A stretch of DNA of 64,000 nucleotides from Xanthomonas sacchari. GTDB taxonomy: Bacteria > Pseudomonadota > Gammaproteobacteria > Xanthomonadales > Xanthomonadaceae. The stretch covers positions 2,957,001-3,021,000 of the forward strand of contig NZ_CP100647.1 of NCBI RefSeq assembly GCF_024266585.1, given 5' to 3'. Positions 1-7,972 of this stretch are shown piece by piece. Position 1 is the first letter of the stretch, and each line of letters starts with the position of its first letter. The notes beneath the pieces were generated by a model. The model was given only the letters and a program-made list of their open reading frames with translations. It ran no database searches and was not told the origin of the DNA. Both the position numbers and the translations under genes were made by a program.

Positions 1-991
1 TCACCCGGTCGGCGGCGCGGCGTTGCGCCTCCTCCATCTGCATGCCCTGCTTCTGCAGGGTCATCAGCGCGCGGCAGTAGGCCGGCCACAGCAGCAGCGC
101 GAACAGGAACGCCGGCGACACCGGCTCGTCGTTGGCGACGCGGGTATCGGTGTTGCGCAGGCCCTCGATCAGCATCCGCCGCAGCGCGCCGCTGCGGTTG
201 GAGCGCAGCGCCGCCGCGCTCTCCGGGAACAGCGCGGCGAGCAGCCCGTGCCGTTCCAGGCCCTCGAAGCTGGCCACGCCGTGGCCGGACAGGAACAGCT
301 TGAGCACTTCCTCGAACAGCCGCGCCGGCGCGGCCTCGGCCAGCAGCCCGGCCAGGCGCGGGATCGGCTCGGCGGTGCCGGCCTCGATCTCGAAATCGAG
401 CTTGGCCGCCAGGCGCACCGCGCGCAGCATGCGCACCGGGTCCTCGCGGTAGCGCTGCTCGGGGTCGCCGATCAACTTCATCAGCCGCGCCTGCACGTCC
501 TCGAAGCCGCCGGTGTAGTCGCGCACCGAGAAGTCGTCGATGGCGTAGTACAAGGCGTTGCAGGTGAAGTCGCGGCGCACCGCGTCGTCCTCGATGCTGC
601 CGTAGACGTTGTCGCGGACCAGGCGGCCGTTGTCCAGCTCGCGGTCGCCGCTGCCGTCGTCGACGTTGGCGCGGAAGGTGGCGACCTCGATGATCTCGCG
701 ACCGTAGACCACGTGCGCCAGGCGGAAGCGGCGGCCGATCAGGCGGCAGTTGCGGAACAACTGCTTGACCTGCTCGGGGGTGGCGTCGGTGGCGACGTCG
801 AAGTCCTTGGGCTGGACCTGGACCAGCAGGTCGCGGACCGCGCCGCCGACCAGGTACGCGCCGAAGCCGGCCTCGCGCAGCCGGTACAGCACGCGCAGGG
901 CGTTGGGGCTGATGTCCTTGCGCGAGATGGGGTGCTGATCGCGCGGGATCGCGCGCAGGGTGAATGGCGATGGAACTGGCGGATTGATGAT
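1..991 (-). CDS. pcnB: poly(A) polymerase I, partial (3' end outside window)
   Basis: Adds 3' poly(A) tails that mark RNA for decay. The minus-strand reading shows the class II nucleotidyltransferase head GAYLVGGAVRDLL and KDFDVATDATPEQ, then the RDFTCNALYY and EDPVRMLRAVRLAAKL segments typical of PcnB and CCA-adding enzymes. The preceding IPRDQH..SRKDISPNALRVLYRL stretch fits PcnB better than Cca. About 330 codons are present and the gene runs off the left edge. No ATG or GTG precedes the conserved region in frame. The only standard alternative is a TTG at 1055-1057, inside the tRNA-Glu leader. Two consecutive ATC codons (986-991) follow a GGAAG Shine-Dalgarno-like site at 996-1000, so an AUC start is proposed, as E. 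coli pcnB uses AUU. Product firm, start inferred. Confidence 0.88.
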   Translation of the reverse strand, partial: MINPPVPSPFTLRAIPRDQHPISRKDISPNALRVLYRLREAGFGAYLVGGAVRDLLVQVQPKDFDVATDATPEQVKQLFRNCRLIGRRFRLAHVVYGREIIEVATFRANVDDGSGDRELDNGRLVRDNVYGSIEDDAVRRDFTCNALYYAIDDFSVRDYTGGFEDVQARLMKLIGDPEQRYREDPVRMLRAVRLAAKLDFEIEAGTAEPIPRLAGLLAEAAPARLFEEVLKLFLSGHGVASFEGLERHGLLAALFPESAAALRSNRSGALRRMLIEGLRNTDTRVANDEPVSPAFLFALLLWPAYCRALMTLQKQGMQMEEAQRRAADRV

Positions 992-1072
992 GGCGCTTCC
1001 GTATCGGGTTGCGGGATTGCCGAAGGGCGGCGAGACCCATATACTAGCGCGCTGCAATCGACGCGACCAAAC

Positions 1073-1147
1073 GCTCCCTTCGTCTAGTGGTTAGGACGTG
1101 GCCCTCTCAAGGCTAAAACAGGGGTTCGAGTCCCCTAGGGAGCGCCA
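1073..1147 (+). tRNA. tRNA-Glu (anticodon CTC)
   Basis: Cloverleaf read directly. The acceptor arm GCTCCCT (1073-1079) pairs with AGGGAGC (1137-1143), followed by G and an encoded CCA (1145-1147). The T arm is AGGGGTTCGAGTCCCCT. The anticodon loop CTCTCAA gives CTC, read as glutamate. The TATACT at about 1040-1045 is a plausible -10 box. The gene is divergent from pcnB and is followed by a strong hairpin. Confidence 0.95.
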
Positions 1148-1176
1148 TCCTCGCCTCGCCTGCAGCGCAACACCGC

Positions 1177-1203
1177 AAAAACCCCGCCATGGCGGGGTTT
1201 TCT
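1177..1203 (+). terminator. Rho-independent terminator of tRNA-Glu
   Basis: Near-perfect palindrome AAAACCCCGCC/GGCGGGGTTTT with an AT centre, ending in T residues. It lies about 30 nt after the tRNA CCA end. Confidence 0.9.
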
Positions 1204-1411
1204 GCGTTCTGGGGACCCGCAAGGCAAGCGGCGGTGGGTCGAAACAGGAGCGCAGGCACCGGCCGCCCCGGATGTGATGCGCCGCGGGCTTGCCCCCTCA
1301 CCCCCACAAAAGTCCGTGGCCGCCAGGCTGCCCGGATGGTCGCGGCCCGTCAGGCCGTCGCCGCGGGCCGAGTCGTTCGGCCGACGGCAGGCAGCCGCCT
1401 GGCGTCGGATC

Positions 1412-2353
1412 TCAGTGGGCGGCCTCGGCCAATGCACCGGCCGCCGACGCGGTCTCCGCCACCGCATCGTGCGCGTGCAGGCTCTCCAGATGCCGCACCT
1501 GCACGCGCACCTCGGCGTAGCGCGCGCCCAGCGCCTGCTGCAGGCGCCGTGCGGCGTCCTCCACGTACATCAGGTTCTCGCCGTTGCGGCGCGCGAACGC
1601 CTGTTCGTCGGCGCGCCGCACCGCCGCCTGCACCGGCGTGGCCAGGGCCTGCTCGGCCAGCGCGATCACGCCCTCCGGGTCGAAACGCACTGCGCGTGCC
1701 GACACGCCGATCCGGATCGAGGCGACGCTGCGCTGGCTATGCGGGGTGGCGTGGCTGCCGTGCTGGAGCAACCAGTCCGCGACCGCCTCGCGCGGCAGCC
1801 ACGCCTCGTCCGGGTGCTGCTGCACGAAGGCCTCGCTGAGCAGTTGCCGTGCCAACGCCGCCGAGCAGGGACAGGTCGAGGAGTACAGCAGATCCACGCC
1901 AAGCCCCAGGCGGACCACGTCGCCGCGCAGCTCGGCGTCGATCCGCAGCGGATACGCCCGCCATCCGGCCAGGCCCGGACTGCGCAGCGCCGGACTGCGG
2001 CGCAGCAGTTCCAGGCGCAGCGACACCCGTGCCGCGGTCGAGGCGCAGTCGGCGTGGCTGTGCACCATCGCCCGCAGCAACTGCGACAGCCGCGACGGCG
2101 ACAGCGGCTGCTGCGCGCAGTCGTCGAGGAGGCGGTACAGCCGCGACATGTGGATGCCCTTGACCTGCGCCGACGGCAGGTCCACGGCGAGCGCGGCCTG
2201 CGCCGGCACCGCTGCCGGCATCCCACCCTCCCCCGTCTCCAGGCACAGCGGCAACGCGATGCCGTCCATGCCGACCCAGTTCAGCGGGGCGGCGATCTGC
2301 GAGGGTTCATCGGTGGCGACATCGGGCAACGGCGGGGGCATCGGCAGGTTCAT
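1412..2353 (-). CDS. folE2: GTP cyclohydrolase FolE2 (type IB)
   Basis: Converts GTP to 7,8-dihydroneopterin triphosphate, the entry to folate and queuosine synthesis, using a metal site that does not require zinc. The 313-residue protein has the FolE2 (COG1469) core: GWRAYPLRIDAEL, the active-site cysteine stretch SSTCPCSAALARQLL, HSQRSVASIRI and NGENLMYVEDAARRL near the C-terminus. The chosen start (MNLPMPPP) is at 2351-2353. The frame is open further upstream, but those residues are not family-like and overlap the operator. A Zur-like palindrome lies 55 nt upstream, which fits the known use of FolE2 as a backup for zinc-dependent FolE under zinc limitation. The gene is single, with no folate neighbours here. 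Confidence 0.93.
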   Translation of the reverse strand: MNLPMPPPLPDVATDEPSQIAAPLNWVGMDGIALPLCLETGEGGMPAAVPAQAALAVDLPSAQVKGIHMSRLYRLLDDCAQQPLSPSRLSQLLRAMVHSHADCASTAARVSLRLELLRRSPALRSPGLAGWRAYPLRIDAELRGDVVRLGLGVDLLYSSTCPCSAALARQLLSEAFVQQHPDEAWLPREAVADWLLQHGSHATPHSQRSVASIRIGVSARAVRFDPEGVIALAEQALATPVQAAVRRADEQAFARRNGENLMYVEDAARRLQQALGARYAEVRVQVRHLESLHAHDAVAETASAAGALAEAAH

Positions 2354-2885
2354 CGGATGGGCAAGGCGGCAAAGGAGCGAGGAGAAGGCGGTGGGAAAAG
2401 CCTCAATTGTTATAAAGTAACATATCGAGCCATCGCCACTCCACGGCACGCGTGCGGTGCCCGATGTCAGCCTCAACGGCCCCGACGACAGCAGCGTCCG
2501 CGTCCTGCAGAGCGCACGACGGTGGGGGCCGAGATCAGCGGCGACGTCTACGCGGCGGCAGTGCGGCGACGCCGACCTAGGCTGGCGCGCTCGCCCGCGT
2601 GCCGCAGGCCGGCGACAGCCCGGTGGCCTTCTTCAGCCCGGCCGTGTCTGCCGTGCCAGAACTGAGTGCGGCAGCTACGATGTGCTGCTCGGCGACGACA
2701 ACCTGCATCGCGACGGCCCCGTGCCGGCCCTGGCGGGGACGCCGTGTCCAGTTGGGGCAGCCTGGACATGCTCGCCTCCAGCCGCGACCTGCAATGGCAG
2801 TGCGCCGGGCACGGCGCGCGCGCGCCGCGCCGCGCCGCGCCGCATCCGACGATGCCGGTGCGCCCTGCGCGCGCCGGCCTCCGCC
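2354..2885. other. intergenic, folE2 to xylose symporter
   Basis: Apart from the Zur-like box near 2408, I see no gene here. Open frames on both strands lack recognisable domains. There is a GC simple-sequence tract (repeated CGCGC/GCCGC) around 2817-2850. Confidence 0.6.
2408..2422. promoter_or_regulatory. candidate Zur box upstream of folE2
   Basis: TGTTATaaaGTAACA is an imperfect palindrome (5 of 6 arm positions match) resembling the Zur consensus core TGTTATAnTATAACA. It sits in a locally AT-rich stretch 55 nt from the folE2 start. The assignment rests on motif likeness and on FolE2 being a classic Zur target. Confidence 0.7.
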
Positions 2886-4313
2886 TCAGCCCTGCATCTG
2901 CTCCAGTTCCTTGCCCTTGGTCTCGTAGACGTAGCGCAGCACGAAGAACACCGACAGGAACGCGGCCACGGTGTAGATGCCGTAGGCGCCGGCCAGGCCG
3001 ATGCTGCCGAGCAGGATCGGGAAGGTCACGGTGATGGCGAAGTTGGACATCCACTGCGCCGCGCCGGCCACCGCCAGCCCGGAGCCGCGGATCTGGTTGG
3101 GGAACATCTCGCCCAGCATCACCCACATCACCGGGCCCCAGGACATGTTGAAGAAGATCACGTAGACGTTGGCCGCGATCAGCGCCAGCCGCCCCATGCC
3201 CGGCGACAGCGCCAGCTTGCCGGCCGCATCCAGCGAGGCGCTGGCGAACGCGAAGGTCACCAGCGCCAGCGACACCGCCATGCCGGCCGAGCCGATCCAC
3301 AACAGCGGCTTGCGCCCGACCCGGTCGATCAGCACCACGGTGATCAGGCAGGCGCCGATGCTCAGCGCGCCGGACAGCACGTTGGTCAGCAACGCGTCGC
3401 TTTCGGAGAACCCCACCGCCTGCCACAGCACCGCGCCGTAGTAGAACACCACGTTGATGCCGACCAGTTGCTGGAAGGTGGCCAGGCCGATGCCGATCCA
3501 CACGATCGGGCGGATCTTGCCGGTGACCTGGCTGACCAGGTCGGACAGGCGCGGCTTGTGCTGGTCGGCCGACAGCGAGGCGGAAATCTCGGTCAGCTTG
3601 GTCTGCGCCGCGCGCGCGCCGTACAGCCGGGTCAGCACCGCCAGCGCCTGCTCGCGGCGGCCCTTCACCACCAGGAAGCGCGGGCTCTCGGGAATCGCCA
3701 GCAACAGCAGCAGGAACGCCGCCGACGGCAGCGCCTGCATCCAGAACATCCAGCGCCAGGCCGGCTGCCCGAGCCACAGCGCCTCGGTGGAGGTGCCGGC
3801 GGCCTTGGCCAGCAGGTAGTTGCTGAGGAAGGCGCAGAACAGGCCGCCGATGATGGCGATCTGCTGCACCGTGGCCAGGCGCCCGCGGTAGCGCGCCGAG
3901 GCGACCTCGGCGATGTAGGCCGGCGACATCACGCTGGCCGCGCCCACCGCGAAACCGCCCATCATCCGCGCCAGCACGAACACCCCCGAGGTGTGCGCCG
4001 CGCCGGCGCCCAGTGCCGACACCAGGAACAGCGCCGCCGACACGATCAGCACCGTGCGCCGGCCCCAGCGATCGGCCAGCGAGCCGGCCAGGAACGCGCC
4101 GACCGCACAGCCCAGCAGCATCGAGGCGACCTCGAAGCCGGTGCCGGCGGAACTGGACTGGAAGGTCTCCTTGAGGCCGTCCACGGTGCCGTTGATGACG
4201 CCGCTGTCGAAGCCGAACAGGAAGCCGCCGATGGTGGCGACGCAGCTGATCAGGATGATGAGGCGGGTGTTCTCGCCGGCGTCGGCGTGGCGATCGATCG
4301 GAACACTGGACAT
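2886..4313 (-). CDS. xylE: MFS sugar porter, probable D-xylose:H+ symporter
   Basis: Inner-membrane transporter of 475 residues with 12 predicted hydrophobic segments. Sugar-porter signatures include GFLFGFDSGVINGT in TM1, ADRWGRRTVL after TM2, RYRGRLATVQQ, PESPRFLVVKGR after TM6, QQLVGINVVFYYG in TM7, DRVGRKPLL, and YVYETKGKELEQ at the C-terminal end. It lies 88 nt downstream of xylA and is last in the xylB-xylA-xylE series, so D-xylose is the likely substrate. Glucose or another hexose cannot be excluded. The start ATG at 4311-4313 is preceded by AGGTGA. Confidence 0.88.
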   Translation of the reverse strand: MSSVPIDRHADAGENTRLIILISCVATIGGFLFGFDSGVINGTVDGLKETFQSSSAGTGFEVASMLLGCAVGAFLAGSLADRWGRRTVLIVSAALFLVSALGAGAAHTSGVFVLARMMGGFAVGAASVMSPAYIAEVASARYRGRLATVQQIAIIGGLFCAFLSNYLLAKAAGTSTEALWLGQPAWRWMFWMQALPSAAFLLLLLAIPESPRFLVVKGRREQALAVLTRLYGARAAQTKLTEISASLSADQHKPRLSDLVSQVTGKIRPIVWIGIGLATFQQLVGINVVFYYGAVLWQAVGFSESDALLTNVLSGALSIGACLITVVLIDRVGRKPLLWIGSAGMAVSLALVTFAFASASLDAAGKLALSPGMGRLALIAANVYVIFFNMSWGPVMWVMLGEMFPNQIRGSGLAVAGAAQWMSNFAITVTFPILLGSIGLAGAYGIYTVAAFLSVFFVLRYVYETKGKELEQMQG

Positions 4314-4401
4314 GGGTTCACCTGGTGGCGTGCAAGGGGAGACGGCCGGCGGGCAGAAAGCGCGTGCGCGACGACGGCAAGCGCGCCGCCGCGCATCGAT
4401 T

Positions 4402-5742
4402 TCAGCGCAGCAGGTACTGGTTGATCAGGTTCTCGTAGGCTTCCTGGCGGCCGCTGCGCTGGGTCGGCTCGCCGGCCTGCGCGGCGTGCGCGACCAAATC
4501 CGCCAGCGTGCTCTTGCCGGTGGCGAAGGCCGCACCGGCGCCGCTGTCGAAGCTGGCGTAGCGCTCGCGGCGCCATTGCTCCAGCGGCGAGGCGGTGAGC
4601 AGCGCATGCGCCACTTCCAGGCCGCGCGCGAACGCGTCCATGCCGCCGATGTGGGCGATGAACAGGTCCTGCGGATCGGACGACTCGCGGCGCACCTTGG
4701 CGTCGAAGTTGAGCCCGCCCGGGGCCAGCCCGCCCTGCCGCAGCACCACCAGCATCGCGCCCACGGTGTCGTACAGGTCGACCGGGAACTGGTCGGTGTC
4801 CCAGCCGTTCTGCGGATTGCCGCGGTTGGCGTCGATGCTGCCGAGCAGGCCGGCGTCGCTGGCCACCTGCAGGTCGTGCTCGAAGCTGTGCCCGGACAAC
4901 GTGGCGTGGTTGGCCTCGATGTTGAGCTTGAAGTCCTGGTCCAGACCGTGCTGGCGCAGGAAGCCGACCACGGTGGCGCTGTCGAAGTCGTACTGGTGCT
5001 TCATCGGCTCCATCGGCTTGGGCTCGATCAGGAAGTTGCCCTTGAAGCCGATGCTGCGCCCGTAGTCGCGGGCCAGGGTCAGGAACCGCGCCAGGTGCTC
5101 CTGCTCGCGCCGCATCTGCGTGTTGTGCAGGCAGGCGTAGCCCTCGCGGCCGCCCCAGAACACGTAGTTCTCGCCGCCCAGTTCCACGGTCGCCTCCAGC
5201 GCGGCCTTGACCTGCACCGCCGCGCGCGCGACCACGTCGAAGTCCGGGTTGGTCGCCGCGCCGTTCATGTAGCGCGGGTGCGAGAACAGGTTGGCGGTGC
5301 CCCACAGCAGCTTGACCCCGGTGTCGGCCTGGCGCTGCCTGGCGATGCCGACCATGTGCTTGAGGTTCTTTTCGTACTGGCCGATGTCCTCGGCGTCCGG
5401 CGCCAGGTCCACGTCGTGGAAGCAGTAGTACGGCACGCCGAGCTTGGTGAAGAACTCGAACGCGGCATCGGCCTTGGCCTCGGCGCGGCCCAGCGCATCG
5501 CTGCCGGCGTCCCAGGGATAGGCGCGCGTGCCCGGGCCGAACGGATCGGCGCCGTTGCCGCAGAAGCTGTGCCAATAGGCCACGGCGAAGCGCAGGTGCT
5601 CGCCCATGGTCTTGTCGCCGATGCGCTTGCCGGCGTCGTAGACCTTGAACGCCAGCGGATTGTCCGAGGCCTTGCCTTCGAACGGAATGCGGCCGATGCC
5701 CGGGAAGTATTCCTTGGCGCCGGTGTAGACGGAAGTGCTCAT
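4402..5742 (-). CDS. xylA: xylose isomerase
   Basis: Interconverts D-xylose and D-xylulose in the cytoplasm, with two divalent metals. The 446-residue protein matches the usual class II length. Visible family signatures are [54 protein letters not shown] (metal and substrate ligands), [18 protein letters not shown], and [13 protein letters not shown]. The start [14 protein letters not shown] is at 5740-5742. The much longer open frame upstream is just the reading frame opposite xylB. It is 34 nt after xylB and is the middle gene of the catabolic operon. Confidence 0.97.
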   Translation of the reverse strand: MSTSVYTGAKEYFPGIGRIPFEGKASDNPLAFKVYDAGKRIGDKTMGEHLRFAVAYWHSFCGNGADPFGPGTRAYPWDAGSDALGRAEAKADAAFEFFTKLGVPYYCFHDVDLAPDAEDIGQYEKNLKHMVGIARQRQADTGVKLLWGTANLFSHPRYMNGAATNPDFDVVARAAVQVKAALEATVELGGENYVFWGGREGYACLHNTQMRREQEHLARFLTLARDYGRSIGFKGNFLIEPKPMEPMKHQYDFDSATVVGFLRQHGLDQDFKLNIEANHATLSGHSFEHDLQVASDAGLLGSIDANRGNPQNGWDTDQFPVDLYDTVGAMLVVLRQGGLAPGGLNFDAKVRRESSDPQDLFIAHIGGMDAFARGLEVAHALLTASPLEQWRRERYASFDSGAGAAFATGKSTLADLVAHAAQAGEPTQRSGRQEAYENLINQYLLR

Positions 5743-5776
5743 CACGAAGTCCTGGTGCGTTGCGGGGGAAAGGGAA

Positions 5777-7270
5777 TCACGCGGCGTACAGCGGGCCGAT
5801 GGCCTGCAGATGCCGGCGGAAGCTCTGGTAGTGCGCCTGGTATTGCGCGCCGCGCTGCGCATCAGGCTGCGCGGACCGCGCCGGGTCGTCCTGCTGGTGC
5901 CGCAGCACCACCTCGGCCAGGCTGGCGCGCTCGCCCTGCGCCCAGCCATCGGCCCACAGCGCCTGCAGCGCGGCGCCGAACGCCGCGCCCTCGGCCTGCG
6001 CCGGCACGTGCACCGGCAGCCCGAACAGGTCGGCGATGAGCTGGCGCCAGCCGGCGCTGTTGCCGCCGCCGCCGGTGAGGGAGATGGCATCGAACTGCAG
6101 GCCGGCGTCGACGAAGGCGTCGAAGCCGTTGCGCAGGCTGTAGCTGGCCCCTTCCATCGCCGCACGATAGAAGTGCGCCGGCGTGGTGTTGTGCAGGTCC
6201 ATGCCGGTCAGGCAGCCGCGCGCGGCCGGCAGGTCCGGTGTGCGCTCGCCGTTGAAGAACGGCAGCAGCACCAGCCCGCCGGCGCCGGGTTCGGTGGCGG
6301 CGAGCAACTCTTCGCCTTGCCCGGTCCGGATGCCGAACAGGCGCGCGATGGTCTCGGTGGCGACGGTGCAGTTCATCGTGCAGATCAGCGGCAACCAGCC
6401 GCCGCTGGAAGAGCAGAACGCGGCCCAGCGCGCCTGTGCGTCCACCACCGGGCGCTCGGCATAGGCGAACAGCGTGCCCGAGGTGCCCAGGCTCATGCTC
6501 AGCCGCCCGGGCACCACGTTGCCGGTACCGATCGCGGCCATCATGTTGTCGCCGCCGCCGGTGGCCACGCGCACCTCGCGCGGCAGGCCCAGCGTCTGCG
6601 CCGCCGCGGCGGACAGGGCGAAGCTGGTCTCGGTCGGCACCAGCGGCGGCAACGCCGCGGCCAGGTCGCGCTGCGGGTCGATCGCCTGCAGCAGCGGCGC
6701 CGACCACTGCCGGGTGCGCACGTCCAGCCAACCGCTGCCGGAGGCATCGCCGACCTCGGTGTAGCGCTCGCCGGTGAGCCAGAAATTGACGTAGTCGTGC
6801 GGCAGCAGCACCGAGGTCATTGCGGCATAGGCCTCGGGGCGATGCTTGCGCGTCCACGGCAGCTTGGAAGCGGTGTAGCCGGCCAGGATCGGGTTGCCGG
6901 CCAGTTCCACGCAGCGCTGCGCGCCGCCGACCGCATCCATGATCTCCTCGCACTCGCGTTGGGTGCTGGTGTCGCACCACAGCTTGACCGGCGCGGTGAC
7001 CTGGCCCTGCGCGTCCAGCGGCACGAAGCCGTGCTGCTGCCCGGACACCGCGATCGCCCGCACCTGCGCCCGCTGCGCGGCGCTCAATGCGGCGAAGCAG
7101 GCGACGATGCCGTCGATCCACCACTGCGCCTGCTGCTCGCGGGTGCCGTCGTCGCGGCTGATCAGCTCCAGCGCATGGCCGTGGGTGGCCACCACCTGCC
7201 GGCTGTCGGCATCGTAGGCGAGCAACTTGACGCTCTGCGTGCCCACGTCCAGGCCGATGTACAAACTCAT
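5777..7270 (-). CDS. xylB: xylulokinase
   Basis: FGGY-family sugar kinase of 497 residues that phosphorylates D-xylulose to xylulose 5-phosphate. The N-terminal phosphate-binding motif is [29 protein letters not shown]-type ([12 protein letters not shown]) and WCDTST substrate regions follow. The C-terminal nucleotide site is [23 protein letters not shown], with [19 protein letters not shown] near the end. The start (7268-7270) is the ATG directly before this conserved head. It is first of the xylB-xylA-xylE unit and is separated from the xyloglucan genes by about 700 nt. Confidence 0.96.
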   Translation of the reverse strand: MSLYIGLDVGTQSVKLLAYDADSRQVVATHGHALELISRDDGTREQQAQWWIDGIVACFAALSAAQRAQVRAIAVSGQQHGFVPLDAQGQVTAPVKLWCDTSTQRECEEIMDAVGGAQRCVELAGNPILAGYTASKLPWTRKHRPEAYAAMTSVLLPHDYVNFWLTGERYTEVGDASGSGWLDVRTRQWSAPLLQAIDPQRDLAAALPPLVPTETSFALSAAAAQTLGLPREVRVATGGGDNMMAAIGTGNVVPGRLSMSLGTSGTLFAYAERPVVDAQARWAAFCSSSGGWLPLICTMNCTVATETIARLFGIRTGQGEELLAATEPGAGGLVLLPFFNGERTPDLPAARGCLTGMDLHNTTPAHFYRAAMEGASYSLRNGFDAFVDAGLQFDAISLTGGGGNSAGWRQLIADLFGLPVHVPAQAEGAAFGAALQALWADGWAQGERASLAEVVLRHQQDDPARSAQPDAQRGAQYQAHYQSFRRHLQAIGPLYAA

Positions 7271-7972
7271 TGCCCTACCCGCCATATCGTGCGTACCGCC
7301 AAGTCCATCGTCGCTCCAGAAAAAGATCGGCGCACCGGGCAGCGCGCCAGGGACGCAGTGTAGTGCGCTTGTGCGCGCTGCTCCGCCGCGCATGATGCTG
7401 GCCGTTCTCGCAGCCGGCCAGCGCCGCGCGCGCGGCGCTGCAGTTGTACGGCGGAGGCCGTTTGCCGGCAGTCAAACATAGCGCGCGATGAAGGTAGCAA
7501 TACGCCATCCTGGCGGGGTTGGCCGTCGTGGATGTACAGATTGCACGCGCTGTGCGCAGCGCGGAGCTGGCCGCACATGCATGCCGCGCGGATCCACACA
7601 CGCCACCGTTTTGATGCACTGCGCAAAGCACATGCGCAAAGCGTGCGCATAGTGCGCCGGAGCACGGTCGAACATGCATCCCTTCTCCCACCGGGAGAAG
7701 GTGCCCCGATGGGGCGGATGAGGGTGCGGGCAGAGTCGGCGCGCAGTGAGGACCTGTGCCGGTTGATGGCGTCAGCGCTTCGCGCCGCACCCTCACCCCA
7801 ACCCCTCTCCCGGTGGGAGAGAGGCTGAATGCGCCACGGCTGCCTGCTTCTCTGCGCTCGCAGCGATGACGCGGTTGCGGTCGCGCATGCGCTTCGTTGC
7901 ATCGCCAACCCACGCAGCACGCCACGATCGCCAGCATGCGGCGACCGGGGGTGACGACGCCTCGCGCCAGGC
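7271..7972. other. intergenic between alpha-xylosidase and xylB
   Basis: About 700 nt with no convincing gene. It holds a long imperfect inverted repeat (7680-7828). The xylB promoter must lie here if xylBAE is transcribed separately. I did not find a clear LacI-type xyl box. Confidence 0.6.
7680..7828. repeat. large inverted repeat of the CTCCC-CGGGAG family
   Basis: The left arm begins with the small hairpin CTTCTCCCACCGGGAGAAGG and runs into GATGAGGGTGCGG. The right arm reads CCGCACCCTCACCCC and then CTCTCCCGGTGGGAGAG. The arms are reverse complements over about 45 nt around a roughly 60-nt centre. I recognise this as a common xanthomonad intergenic repeat type. It could form a long RNA hairpin after the alpha-xylosidase gene. 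Confidence 0.75.

Noticed and set aside
23-1087. 354-codon plus-strand open frame
   Set aside because: It is the antisense of pcnB. The conserved protein is on the minus strand; high GC keeps antisense frames open.
2817-2850. CGCGC/GCCGC simple repeat
   Set aside because: Short and irregular. It looks like a compositional tract rather than a functional repeat or array.
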